64,000 nt of DNA from contig NZ_JAPNKC010000001.1 of assembly GCF_026626705.1 (NCBI RefSeq), forward strand, positions 1,426,001-1,490,000. The letters are read 5' to 3'. Every line of letters begins with the position of its first letter. The first letter of the stretch is position 1. The translations under genes and the position numbers were made by a program. Positions 18,492-27,089 of this stretch are shown one piece after another. Origin of the DNA: Pyxidicoccus sp. MSG2. Lineage in GTDB: Bacteria > Myxococcota > Myxococcia > Myxococcales > Myxococcaceae. A model generated the notes under the pieces. It was not told the origin of the DNA. It worked only from the letters and a program-made list of their open reading frames with translations, and searched no databases.

Positions 18492-20108
18492 ATGCACTAC
18501 GCGCTCGTCCTCCTGGCCCTCGGGGCCCTGCTGGCCCTGCATGAGTTGGGGCACCTCGTCGCCGCGCGGCTGCTCGGCGTGAAGGTGCCGCGCTTCGTGT
18601 TCGGCTTCGGCCCGCCCCTGGTGTCGTTCCGGTTGTGGGGGACGCAGTACGTGCTCGCCACGGTACCGCTGGGCGCCACCGCGCACGTGCAGGGGATGAA
18701 CCCGCACCGCGCGGACGCGGCGGAGCCGGCCAGCTTCCGCGCGGTGGGCCCGCTGCGGCGGGCGTTCATCATCCTGGCGGGACCGCTGGCCAACGCGGCG
18801 CTGGCCCTGGGCATCCTCTTCGCGCTGTACACGTCGGGCACGCACGTGGTGGTGCCGCTGACGGTGGGCACGGTGCAGCCCGGCTCGGAGGCGGCGCGGG
18901 CGCAGTTGCTGCCGGGAGACCGCATCGTCAGCGTGGGCGGGCAGCCGCTGCGCAGCTGGACGGACTTCGTGGAGAAGGTGGCCGAGGCGCCGGGCCGCAC
19001 GCTGGAATTGGGCGTGGACCGACATGGCGAGCAGCGCATGGTGCAGGTGCGCCCGCGTCCGGACGAGCGGGGAACGGGCCGCATCGGCGTGAGCCAGCAG
19101 TACGTGTACCGGACGCACGGCGCCGGTGAGGCGCTGGGGCACTCGTTCGCGCACATCGGCAACGTGGCCACCGAGGGGCTGGCGATGCTCGTGCGGCTGG
19201 TGAAGGGGCCGCGGCACGACGACGCGGTGGGGCCCGGGGCGCTGATGCGCCAGGAGTCGTCGGACGCGGCGGCCTCCGGGGCGGACGCGATGCTGCGGGC
19301 ACTGGTGGCGGCCTCGGTGGCGCTGGCGCTCCTGACGATGCTTCCCGTGCCGGGGCTGGATGGCGGCCGGGTGGTGCTGCTCCTGGTGGAGGCGGCGAGC
19401 GGACGCAAGCTGCCCGCGCGCGTGGAGACGGTGGCGCAGACGGTGGGCTTCCTCGGCATCGCCGTGGCGATTGTCGCGATGGCGGGCGCGGAGATTCGCC
19501 GGGCGCTTCCGGAGCCGGCACAGCCTCCCGCACCGGTGGTCGCGGGCGCGGCGACTCCTCCGAGCGTGCCCGTGCCGACGGCGTCGGCACCGGCGACGGC
19601 TGCGCCAGTCAGTGGAGCTCCGGTGGCACGGCCGGCGGCGGTCGTTCCCTCGGATGCGGGCACTGTCGCCACGGGTGGTGCGGCCGCGTTGGATGCGTCG
19701 ACACCCGCGCAGGGCGCGACGGTGGCCATCGGGAGTGCTCCGGCTCCGACGGCAGCGGCCGACGCGGGCACGGCGGCCACGGTGGCCACGACCGAGAGCA
19801 CGTCCTCCGCGATGGCATCGGATGCGGGGCCGCTCCCCGCCCCTGCCGCGCCGACGGTCGCGGCCAGCCCCGGAGCAGGTGGAGCGACACCTCCGCCCGC
19901 GGGCGCTGCGTCGGGGACGCCCGTCATTGCGGTCCCGGTTTCGCCAGGCACTGCCGGAACCAAGGAGGCAGCACCAGCCCCGGTGCCGGCCGCGACGCCC
20001 CCCGCATCCCCGACTGGAACCGCTCGCGTGGAGGCCGGACAGCCCCCGGCGTCGCCCCAGGGCAGTCAGCCCACGCCGCCCGCGACCGCCAGCGACACGC
20101 CTCCGTGA
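18492..20108 (+). CDS. M50 site-2 protease-like membrane protein with long Ala/Pro/Thr tail
   Basis: 538 residues. Membrane segment 1 carries the zinc motif HELGH (about 17-21). A GP-x-AN motif (AGPLANAAL) opens the next membrane helix. One PDZ domain (about 115-195) follows, and the third zinc ligand is in PVPGLDGGRV near 290, so the intramembrane active site looks complete. Residues from about 335 to the end (roughly 200) are almost only Ala, Pro, Thr, Val, Gly and Ser, an extended tail absent from RseP. It is a second M50 enzyme besides RseP at 27592. Site-2 proteases release membrane-held regulators; the target here is unknown. Confidence 0.82.
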   Translation: MHYALVLLALGALLALHELGHLVAARLLGVKVPRFVFGFGPPLVSFRLWGTQYVLATVPLGATAHVQGMNPHRADAAEPASFRAVGPLRRAFIILAGPLANAALALGILFALYTSGTHVVVPLTVGTVQPGSEAARAQLLPGDRIVSVGGQPLRSWTDFVEKVAEAPGRTLELGVDRHGEQRMVQVRPRPDERGTGRIGVSQQYVYRTHGAGEALGHSFAHIGNVATEGLAMLVRLVKGPRHDDAVGPGALMRQESSDAAASGADAMLRALVAASVALALLTMLPVPGLDGGRVVLLLVEAASGRKLPARVETVAQTVGFLGIAVAIVAMAGAEIRRALPEPAQPPAPVVAGAATPPSVPVPTASAPATAAPVSGAPVARPAAVVPSDAGTVATGGAAALDASTPAQGATVAIGSAPAPTAAADAGTAATVATTESTSSAMASDAGPLPAPAAPTVAASPGAGGATPPPAGAASGTPVIAVPVSPGTAGTKEAAPAPVPAATPPASPTGTARVEAGQPPASPQGSQPTPPATASDTPP

Positions 20109-20339
20109 GAGGCGACGGACGCGCCTCGCCCCAGCGCGCTCGGCCCAGGCCTCGGCGGGCAGCGTCCATGACGGCCCACCACGCACCGAGCAGCCTCCGC
20201 CCCGGCAAGCCCGCTCCGTGGAAACTCCACCCCCTCCCGGCTGTCCAGGGACCTGCCAGGCGGCGGACGTCGCCTGCGGGACGTCTCGGGACACTTCGAA
20301 GGGCCGAGGAGTGGTGAAGGACCTATGCTTCAGCGCGCG

Positions 20340-20996
20340 ATGAGCACCAAGCCGAGCGGAGGGCTGTACTGCGAGCTTTACTGGGGCACCAACCTGTCCG
20401 AGGCGTGGAGTTATGGCCCCGAGCAGTCCCAGGTCCACGCCGCTCCGGACGAGAAGGCCGCCCTGCCCCTCTACGGCTTCACGCTCCCGGAAGAGCCCTT
20501 CCTCCTCGCCGAGCGCACCGAGCGCGGCTGGCGCATCCACCTGCCGCCCGCCGTGCACACCCAGCGCAGGGTGCGCGGAGACGCCTTCGGCACCGTCCCG
20601 GAGACCGACCTGCGTCGCCAGGAAGGCCGCACGTCCGTGGAGCTGTCCGAGGGCACGACGCTCCGCCTCACCGAGGGACAGCTCCACCTGGTGGTGCAGA
20701 GCTCCGTGGTGAAGGAGCGCGTCGGCCGTCTCCAACTGAAGGACTTCGGCTGGCTGATGGTGGTCAGCGCCCTCTTCCTCAGCCTGCCGGTGGGCTTCCT
20801 CATCGCGGGCCCCACTCCCGAGCGCGCGGCCGAGTCCAACGCGCGCGCCCTGAAGGCCGCCGCCGAACAGGAAGCCGCGCGCCGCAAGGCCATGGGCCTG
20901 AACACGCCGCTGCGCCCGCTCACCGACACCGAGCGCGCCCAGCAGACCGACGGCGGCACCGGTGTGAATGTCCCCGGCTTCTTCCGCGTCCGCTGA
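20340..20996 (+). CDS. Single-pass membrane protein of unknown function
   Basis: 218 residues from ATG 20340; ATG 20325 is an in-frame alternative with a GAAGGA word 3 nt upstream. The first 100 residues form a beta-rich domain (GLYCELYWG, PLYGFTLPEEPFLL, GWRIHLPP) that resembles the cytoplasmic sensor-like domain found at the start of some myxobacterial AgmX/TonB-type proteins. A single hydrophobic helix lies at about 142-162. A charged, Ala-rich juxtamembrane helix and a short extracytoplasmic end follow. I do not recognise a named family. It meets the MoaD-MoaE gene tail to tail with 3 bp between. Confidence 0.6.
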   Translation: MSTKPSGGLYCELYWGTNLSEAWSYGPEQSQVHAAPDEKAALPLYGFTLPEEPFLLAERTERGWRIHLPPAVHTQRRVRGDAFGTVPETDLRRQEGRTSVELSEGTTLRLTEGQLHLVVQSSVVKERVGRLQLKDFGWLMVVSALFLSLPVGFLIAGPTPERAAESNARALKAAAEQEAARRKAMGLNTPLRPLTDTERAQQTDGGTGVNVPGFFRVR

Positions 20997-20999
20997 GCG

Positions 21000-21668
21000 T
21001 CAGGGCCCCAGGCCCACCCAGACGTCGCCGTCCTCGAAGAATTCCTTCTTCCAGATGGGCACGTCCTGCTTGAGCCGCTCAATCGCGTGCTCACAGCCGC
21101 GGAAGGCCTCCTTGCGGTGGGGCGCCGCCGCGGCGATGACCACCGCCAGCTCTCCCGGCACCAGCGTGCCCACGCGGTGGACGATGGCCAGCCGCGTCCC
21201 GGGCCACTGCGCCGCGGCTTCCGCGCCAATCTCCGCCAGCTTCTTCTCCGCCATGGGCGCGTAGGCCTCGTACTCCAGCCGCAGCACGCGCCGGCCCTTC
21301 GTCTGGTTGCGCACGGAGCCGCTGAACGTCACCAGCCCGCCGAACGCCTCGCCGCCCACCGCCTCCACCACCTCTTCCAATCGCAGCGGCCGGTCCACCA
21401 CCGAGAACAACCCCGGCGAGCCGCCCGCCACCGGCGGAATCAGCGCCACCTCCGCGCCCCCGCGCACCGGTGCCTCCAGGCCCACGAATTCCTGGTCCAC
21501 CGCCACGCGCAGGTGCGGCAGCAGCGGCGCCAGCGCCGGGTGCCGCTCGCTGATGAGCCGCAGCACGTCGCGCACGAGCGCGCCCTCCGGCACCTCCAGC
21601 GCCTCGCGCGCCCCGCCCGCGCGCTCCCGGGCCGCGGCGAAGTAGAGGACCGTGACTCGCCCGCTCAA
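21000..21668 (-). CDS. MoaD-MoaE fusion (molybdopterin synthase, MoaX-like)
   Basis: 222 residues. The start is TTG 21668, overlapping the previous stop (TTGA) and preceded by GGAGGT. Residues 1-83 are MoaD, a ubiquitin-like sulfur carrier ending IPPVAGG at 82-83. Residues 84-222 are MoaE, with the RNQTKGRRV loop, HRVGTLVPGE, the HRKEAF segment and the catalytic Lys block IERLKQDVPIWKKE. Together they insert sulfur into precursor Z to make molybdopterin. MoaD needs a free C-terminal Gly-Gly for its thiocarboxylate; here it is internal, so processing after Gly83 is expected, as described for M. tuberculosis MoaX. No other molybdenum cofactor gene is in the window. Confidence 0.85.
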   Translation of the reverse strand: MSGRVTVLYFAAARERAGGAREALEVPEGALVRDVLRLISERHPALAPLLPHLRVAVDQEFVGLEAPVRGGAEVALIPPVAGGSPGLFSVVDRPLRLEEVVEAVGGEAFGGLVTFSGSVRNQTKGRRVLRLEYEAYAPMAEKKLAEIGAEAAAQWPGTRLAIVHRVGTLVPGELAVVIAAAAPHRKEAFRGCEHAIERLKQDVPIWKKEFFEDGDVWVGLGP

Positions 21669-23494
21669 CGCGAGACCTCCCGCGTACCGCGCAGGGAGAC
21701 GCGCCCCTTGAGCCGGGCCCCGCCCTCCGCGAGCGAGAAGTCCAGGAAGGCCGAGTCCAGCGGCGTGAGCTGTTCCAACAGCGCCCCGGTGAAGGCCTGC
21801 GCCGCGTCGAGCTGCCCCTCCGGCACGCCCGGCACCACCTCCGGCGCCTGCAGGTCCGCGCGCAGCCGCCCCAAATCGAGCATCACCGACACGTGCCCCG
21901 CGCCGAACGCCGCGCCACCGAAGCGCTCGCGCAGCGCGGCGCCCACGTCCCCGCGCGCTCGCCCTTCCAGCAGCTCGCCCGCCAGCAGCGTGGCGCGCTG
22001 CGGGGTGATGCGCAGCTCCACGGGCTGCTCGCGCACCTGCGTGCGGTACAGCACGCCGTCCGGCAGCGGCTGCGTGGTGTAGCGCAGCGACGTGTCCTCG
22101 AGCTGCTGGTCGATGAGCTTGCGCACGGCTTGCGCGGAGTTCAGGCCCGCCTCCACCACCACGGTGCCCTTCGGCTCCGGCCGCTTGTTGCGGATGAAGT
22201 TGCGGAAGAAGGCGGGCGCGTCGAAGTACACCAGCATCGCCACGTCGCCGCGCAGCGCCTTCAACAGCGCCTCCGCGTCCAGCCCCTGCTGGCGCCACCG
22301 CTCCAGCGTGTGCTCGCGGCGGGGAGAGCCGGGCGCGCCGAAAGCCAGCTTCGCCAGCTCCTCGGGCGGCACCGACAACTGCGCCGCCGCCATGGGCCCC
22401 AGCGCCGCCTGCTCCAGCAGCGCCGACGCCGGCGCGCCCACACCCTGGAACAGCGGCCGCGACGAGGCGAGGAAGCCATCCAGCTCCATCGCCTCCGCGC
22501 CCGCGCTCACGCCCAGCGACGCGAAGAAGCCGCGCACCGGGCCCGGCTCCTCCCGCGGCTCCGGCCGCGCGCCCGAGTACAGGTACACGCTGCCCTCGGC
22601 CACCTTCCCGCGCAGCTCGCCCAGCAGCGGCTCCTCCGACAGGCCGGCCCCGGTGAGGCCCTTCACCCGGCGACGCACCACCTCCGGGTCCGGAGACACG
22701 ACGAGCTGTGCCTGCACGGGCTCGCCCTCCTCCGGCGCGTCGGGGCTCTCCGGCACGACGAGGTAGACGTAGCCCCGGTCCTCGAACAGCAGCATCGACG
22801 GGCCGTCGTCCTCGGGCACCACCCGCGCCGAGCCGTCCTCCTGCCGCATCACCGTATGGCCCGCCTCCTCCAATTCGCGCCCCACGGCGTCCAGGGCCTC
22901 GGCGGGCTCGTACACGCCCAGCAGCGCCACCACGCCGTCGAAGTCGGGCGTGAGGAAGAAGCCGAAGCCCTCGTCCGGGTCCACCACACCGCCGGGGCCG
23001 CCGTACAGGCCGCGCAACAGCAGCGACACCAGCGGGGCCTCCTCCAGCGAGCGCCGCGCATTCTCGGGGCCGATGAGCCGCTCGTAGAAGTCCACCAGCG
23101 GCTCCACGCTGCCGCGCAGCCGGGGCACCCACAGCACCGTCTGCGCGCCCGCGGGCACCGCGCGCAGTACCGGCCGGGGCACCACGGTGAGCTGCACGCG
23201 GCCCACCTCCTGGCCCTCGTGCAGCGCGCGCACGGTGTACGCACCCGGCCGCGCGAAGGCATGGGACAGGCGCGCGGCCTGCCGGGTGGCGGTGCCGTCA
23301 CCCAATTCCCAGGTGACGGCGGGAGCGCCCTCCTCGCGCGAGCCGAGCTCCACCGGCACGCCCGCCTCCACCGTGCGGTCCTGCCCCAGGTCCGGCCGCA
23401 CCGCGCGGCGGCAGCCGGCCACCGTGGAGCCCACGGCGGCCGTCAGCAGCAGGAGTGCGACAAGCGAAGCAGCGCGGCGCGGGGAAAGCGGCAT
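21665..23494 (-). CDS. Large lipoprotein with N-terminal PKD domain
   Basis: 609 residues. The signal peptide ends in lipobox VAGC (Cys about 28). A PKD-like domain follows (about 35-110: VTWELGDGTATRQ then GAYTVRAL). The remaining 490 residues alternate strands and helices with repeated words such as VLWVPRLRGSVEPLVDFY and LVYFDAPAFFRNFI, reminiscent of DUF3352-like periplasmic or surface proteins, but I cannot assign it. There are no enzyme motifs. The gene lies 7 bp after the beta-barrel gene and overlaps the MoaD-MoaE start, so it is the third gene of a four-gene operon. Confidence 0.7.
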   Translation of the reverse strand: MPLSPRRAASLVALLLLTAAVGSTVAGCRRAVRPDLGQDRTVEAGVPVELGSREEGAPAVTWELGDGTATRQAARLSHAFARPGAYTVRALHEGQEVGRVQLTVVPRPVLRAVPAGAQTVLWVPRLRGSVEPLVDFYERLIGPENARRSLEEAPLVSLLLRGLYGGPGGVVDPDEGFGFFLTPDFDGVVALLGVYEPAEALDAVGRELEEAGHTVMRQEDGSARVVPEDDGPSMLLFEDRGYVYLVVPESPDAPEEGEPVQAQLVVSPDPEVVRRRVKGLTGAGLSEEPLLGELRGKVAEGSVYLYSGARPEPREEPGPVRGFFASLGVSAGAEAMELDGFLASSRPLFQGVGAPASALLEQAALGPMAAAQLSVPPEELAKLAFGAPGSPRREHTLERWRQQGLDAEALLKALRGDVAMLVYFDAPAFFRNFIRNKRPEPKGTVVVEAGLNSAQAVRKLIDQQLEDTSLRYTTQPLPDGVLYRTQVREQPVELRITPQRATLLAGELLEGRARGDVGAALRERFGGAAFGAGHVSVMLDLGRLRADLQAPEVVPGVPEGQLDAAQAFTGALLEQLTPLDSAFLDFSLAEGGARLKGRVSLRGTREVSR

Positions 23495-23501
23495 GAGCCG
23501 C

Positions 23502-24236
23502 TTAGTAGTCCAGCGCCAGTCCGAACATCCAGCGCCGGCTGGACAGGTTGAGCCCGCCCCCGCCGAAATCGTTCACATCCGAGTAGATGTACTCGGCGAA
23601 CAGGTAGGAGTGGTTCACCCCCAGGTCCGAGTCGAAGTCGCGCGCGAAACGCGGCTCCAGCACGTCGAGCATGAAGGCCACGCCGCCGGTGGCGCTCCAG
23701 CCCCACTTGCCGCCGGAGCCCGACTTGCCGTTCACGACCTCCCGGCCGCTGCCCTTGGTAATCCACCACGGGATGTAGTTGAGGCCCAGCTTGCCGTACG
23801 GCACCAGGGGCACGCCCCACTCGAAGGCCGCGTAGTCGAACTTGTAGAAGACGTTGGCGCTCAGCGGAATCACCCGCAGCGCCGTCTGCTCGCCGGCCTT
23901 GCCGCCGTCGGCCAGCCTCGCCGCCGCGTACTTCTCCCCGTAGCCGGCGGACAGGCTCAAGCCCGCCGTGCCGATGCCCTGGTAGAAGAAGCGCTGCAGC
24001 TCCGCCTCGAACAGCAGCAGCGAGGCGTCACCGAAGGTGTCCTTGTACGGCGTGGCGCCGTTGAGCGCCTCCTCCTCGTCGATGAGGGGCCTGTACCCGC
24101 CCAGGCGCAGGACGATGGCGCCCGTGCGCGGCGAGGTCAGCGACACCTTCGCCTCAGTCACCGTTGTCGAATCCTGTCCCCATGCCGGAAGCGCGGCCAG
24201 CAGCGCCGCGAATCCGAGGGCCGTTGCCCGCCTCAT
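23502..24236 (-). CDS. Outer-membrane beta-barrel protein (MXAN_2562-like)
   Basis: 244 residues with a clean signal peptide (cleavage after AWG or AWGQ, about 20-22). The mature protein consists of amphipathic strands with aromatic girdles, ends in an aromatic residue (LALDY), and has no soluble domain, all typical of an outer-membrane barrel. From memory it matches the MXAN_2562 family, whose gene neighbours an MXAN_2561 family MYXO-CTERM protein. That is exactly the upstream gene here, with a 4-bp ATGA overlap. The pair may form a surface complex (inference). Confidence 0.75.
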   Translation of the reverse strand: MRRATALGFAALLAALPAWGQDSTTVTEAKVSLTSPRTGAIVLRLGGYRPLIDEEEALNGATPYKDTFGDASLLLFEAELQRFFYQGIGTAGLSLSAGYGEKYAAARLADGGKAGEQTALRVIPLSANVFYKFDYAAFEWGVPLVPYGKLGLNYIPWWITKGSGREVVNGKSGSGGKWGWSATGGVAFMLDVLEPRFARDFDSDLGVNHSYLFAEYIYSDVNDFGGGGLNLSSRRWMFGLALDY

Positions 24237-25126
24237 GACTGCTTCCTCCTCGACAGCCAGAATCCCAGGGCGGCCAGCACCGCGCCACCCGCCAGACCAC
24301 CGCCGGCCGCGCCGCAGCCGCCCGTCTCCTGGCCACCCGCACCCACGTAGGCCTGGAAGAAACCGTTGCTCTTGACGGGCGTACCCGTGGACGGGTCCGA
24401 GTCCGTGGAGTTGCCCGCGACGTCCGTCGCCCTGGCGGTCACCTGGTAGGTCACCCCGTTCTCCAGGCCCTCCAGGTTCGCGAGGCCCTCGACGGCCGTC
24501 GTCTCGTCCGTGGACACCACCGTCCCCGTGCCTCCATCCGCGTTCGGAAGGGTGGCGGTGACGACCACGGTGGAGTCCTCCTCGGCCGACACCGTGACAC
24601 CCAACGCGGAGTCGCGGGGCGTCACCGCGTCGATGGTGGGCTTGGGAGGAGGCTTGGTGTCGAAGCGCACCAGCACGGGCGACGTCACCTTGATGAGGGT
24701 GTCACACTGGGAAAAGCTGTTGATCACCGTGACGGAAGCGCACACGCGCATCGTCTGCTCCACCTGGGCCGTGGAGCACGTGTCCGTGCCTCCGTCCGTC
24801 GCCGTGAAGAGGGGCAGGCCGTTCACCGGAACCTCGCGGAACAGGTTGCCCGGGCTGTTGACGCTGCTGACGGCCACCGCCTGCAGCTCCTGGTCCCCTG
24901 TCGCCGGCTCGTCCTTGCAGGAGCCGCTCGTGGTGACCCACAGCTGCATGTCCTCACAGGCAACGCCCCCGGAGAGGGTCCAGCGGACCTGCAGCTTGTC
25001 GCCGCAATCCTCGCTGTTGAGCCCGATGACCTTGGCGGTATCGGTGATGTTGTCGACCGTCAGGGAGAGGGTCTGCCCCAGGGCGGTCGATGCGAAGAGC
25101 AGGAGACCAACGAATAGGAAACGCAT
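24233..25126 (-). CDS. Secreted MYXO-CTERM-anchored protein (MXAN_2561-like)
   Basis: 297 residues from ATG 25126; the frame is open upstream to 25249 but the later start exposes a signal peptide (MRFLFVGLLLFASTALG). The mature part has an N-terminal Cys-containing domain (Cys pairs near DCGDK, ACEDM, SCKDE, DTCST, VCAS). A fibronectin-like domain follows (about 175-260, ending TYQVTARATDVAGN). The C-terminus is a MYXO-CTERM signal: Gly-Gly-Cys-Gly, a hydrophobic helix and SRRKQS. It should be exported, trimmed and lipid-anchored at the surface via the tail Cys. It heads the operon running to 21000. Confidence 0.8.
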   Translation of the reverse strand: MRFLFVGLLLFASTALGQTLSLTVDNITDTAKVIGLNSEDCGDKLQVRWTLSGGVACEDMQLWVTTSGSCKDEPATGDQELQAVAVSSVNSPGNLFREVPVNGLPLFTATDGGTDTCSTAQVEQTMRVCASVTVINSFSQCDTLIKVTSPVLVRFDTKPPPKPTIDAVTPRDSALGVTVSAEEDSTVVVTATLPNADGGTGTVVSTDETTAVEGLANLEGLENGVTYQVTARATDVAGNSTDSDPSTGTPVKSNGFFQAYVGAGGQETGGCGAAGGGLAGGAVLAALGFWLSRRKQS

Positions 25127-25191
25127 GGGTACGCGCACGCTAGCAAGCGGGAGGCCACCCACAACCCCCATTGTACCGGCGCATTTCCCCC

Positions 25192-25209
25192 GGGGCGGAC
25201 GGCCGCCCC
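25192..25209 (-). terminator. Hairpin after the asd-like gene
   Basis: GGGGCGG and CCGCCCC pair perfectly around a 4-nt loop, 45 bp beyond the asd-like stop and 66 bp before the next gene on the same strand. It separates the two operons. Confidence 0.5.
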
Positions 25210-25253
25210 GCGCCAAACAGGCAGGGGGCGGCCGGGGGCGGTCTGCCAATTTG

Positions 25254-26288
25254 TCAGGCGGGGCGTTCAGCCAGCTTGAAGCCGGCCTCCACCAGGTTGA
25301 GGGCGGCGCCCCGGCTGGCGTTGTCCACGGCGGCGAAGAGCGTCACCCACTCCGGGGCCTGGGGGAAGGCGCGCACCCGGCCCACGTGCACGGCGGGGTC
25401 CGACATGACGAGCATGGGCATGGGGTAGATGCGCTCGCCGGGGGTGTCCAGCACCTTGAGCACCGGCGACGTCTTGAGGGCGGCGCGCACCTGCTCCACG
25501 GGGCCCGCCTTCTTGAGCTGCACGTTGAGGGTGATTCCGTGGCCGTAGAAGGTGGGCACCTGCACCGCGGTACCGGCGATGACGGGCACGTCGCCGCGCG
25601 CGGAGAACAGCCGGGCGCCTTCCAGCGTCCAGCCGCCCTCTTCTTCCGTCCACGGCGAGTTCACCATGAAGCCGCCCACCTGCGGCACCAGGTTGAAGCC
25701 CACCCGGTGGGGGAAGACCTGGGGCTCCGGCTCGCGGCCGGACAGCAGGTCCGCCGTCTGCTTCTCCAGTTCCGACACCCCGCGCACGCCCGCGCTGGAC
25801 ACGCCCATCATCGCCGTCACCTGCGCGCGCGCCACGCCGAAGGCCCGGCGCAGCGGCTCCACCACGTGCACCACGGCGGTGGTGACGGCGCCCGGCAGGC
25901 ACACCACGCGGCCCTTGAAGGTGAAGCCGGCGCCCAGCGCCTCGGTGTTGAAGCCGGGCAGCACCAGGGGCACGTTGCCGTCGCTCCGGAAGGCGGAGCT
26001 CGCGTCCACCACCCACGCGCCCGCCGCCTGAGCGGCCGGGGCCAGCGTGCGGGACGCCTCGGCCGGCGTGGCCAGCAGCACCACGCCGATTCCCCGGAAG
26101 GCCTCCGCCGTGGCGCGCTCCACCTCGAGCGAGTCCTCGCCGTACTCCACCTCCAGCCCCTTCGAGCGCTCCGAGCCGAAGGCGCGCACGCGCTCGGCGG
26201 GCACGTCCTGGGCGTACAGCGCGGCCAGCACCTCACGGCCCACCGCGCCGGTGGCACCCACCACGGCGATACTGAAGTCGTTTTTCAT
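25254..26288 (-). CDS. Aspartate-semialdehyde dehydrogenase homologue lacking the catalytic Cys
   Basis: 344 residues, with AAAGGA 6 nt before the ATG. The NADP-binding start VVGATGAVGREVL, the SELEKQTADLLSG helix and the GHG loop place it in the Asd family. True enzymes have a PNC(S/T)T motif with the nucleophilic Cys, a Gln in the TYQSVSG segment, and an Arg in RVPV-x-x-GH. Here the equivalents are LPGAVTT, MMGVSS and QVPTFYGH. All three catalytic or substrate-binding residues are gone, as in Usg-type paralogues. It probably does not make aspartate semialdehyde. It is the last gene of the uppS-led cluster, 52 bp after tsaB. Confidence 0.8.
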   Translation of the reverse strand: MKNDFSIAVVGATGAVGREVLAALYAQDVPAERVRAFGSERSKGLEVEYGEDSLEVERATAEAFRGIGVVLLATPAEASRTLAPAAQAAGAWVVDASSAFRSDGNVPLVLPGFNTEALGAGFTFKGRVVCLPGAVTTAVVHVVEPLRRAFGVARAQVTAMMGVSSAGVRGVSELEKQTADLLSGREPEPQVFPHRVGFNLVPQVGGFMVNSPWTEEEGGWTLEGARLFSARGDVPVIAGTAVQVPTFYGHGITLNVQLKKAGPVEQVRAALKTSPVLKVLDTPGERIYPMPMLVMSDPAVHVGRVRAFPQAPEWVTLFAAVDNASRGAALNLVEAGFKLAERPA

Positions 26289-26340
26289 GGCGCGTCCTTT
26301 ACGTCACCGCGCACGACGCGGCGAGCACCGCGCGTGCGCT

Positions 26341-27078
26341 TCAGTCTTCCTTCAACCGCGCCGTGGGCACCGGCCCCGGCAGCGGGGGGAACTTCGGATT
26401 GCGCTCCGGCTCGGAGGCGCGCACGTAGTGCGGCTCCAGCGCGAAGAGCGCCTGCAGCGAGCGCTCCTCCGGGAAGCGCACCAGCCGCGCCAATTCCACC
26501 GCCGAGGGGAAGGCCGGCCCGGCCAGCAGCCGCTCCGGCGACACCCCATGCGACTGCAGCGCGGCACGGTAGTCCGTCAGCGCGGGGCCCAGCGCCACCG
26601 CGCGGGGCTCCGCCGCCAGCCGGGCCGCCACTTCCTGGGGCGACATGGCCGTCTCCGGCTCCAGCGCCTCCACGGTGGTGCCCGTGCGCTGGTACGCGCC
26701 CAGGTACAGGTCGTCCTTGCGCGCCACCGCGAGGCAGTAGAGCGGCACGCCCTCCGGCCCCTCCAGCGCCACCGCCGCCAGCGACGACGCCCCGGCCACC
26801 TTGAGGCCCGTCGCGTACGCCAGCGACTTCACCGTGGCCAGGCCGATGCGCAGCCCCGTGAAGGAGCCCGGCCCCAGCCCCACCGCCAGCCCCTCCAGGT
26901 CCGCCAGCTTCACGCCCTGCCGCGAGAGCAATTCGCCCACCACGCCGGGCAGCAGCTCGCTCTGCTTCTGCGGCGGGGGCACCACCACGTGCTCCAGGGC
27001 GCGCAGGGCCCCGGAGGGCTCGCGCTCCACCAGGGCGAGCGACAGCGTCAACGTGGAGGTGTCCAGCGAGAGGAACAT
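26341..27078 (-). CDS. tsaB: tRNA threonylcarbamoyladenosine biosynthesis protein TsaB
   Basis: 245 residues from ATG 27078; an upstream frame to 27108 would overlap rlpA. TsaB is the scaffold partner of TsaD in making the t6A modification of ANN-decoding tRNAs. The ASKHA fold signature is seen: LSLDTST at the start and VGLGPGSFTGLRIGLATVK at about 77-97, the family hallmark. The C-terminal part with Pro-rich end is longer than E. coli TsaB (231). It sits 11 bp after rlpA in the same direction. Confidence 0.9.
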   Translation of the reverse strand: MFLSLDTSTLTLSLALVEREPSGALRALEHVVVPPPQKQSELLPGVVGELLSRQGVKLADLEGLAVGLGPGSFTGLRIGLATVKSLAYATGLKVAGASSLAAVALEGPEGVPLYCLAVARKDDLYLGAYQRTGTTVEALEPETAMSPQEVAARLAAEPRAVALGPALTDYRAALQSHGVSPERLLAGPAFPSAVELARLVRFPEERSLQALFALEPHYVRASEPERNPKFPPLPGPVPTARLKED

Positions 27079-27089
27079 GGAGCCGCTCC

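Noticed and set aside
21000-23132. One long 710-codon frame that includes MoaD-MoaE
   Set aside because: Only its last 222 codons are real. Upstream of TTG 21668 it is a shadow frame of the PKD lipoprotein gene, and the TTGA overlap with GGAGGT marks the true start.
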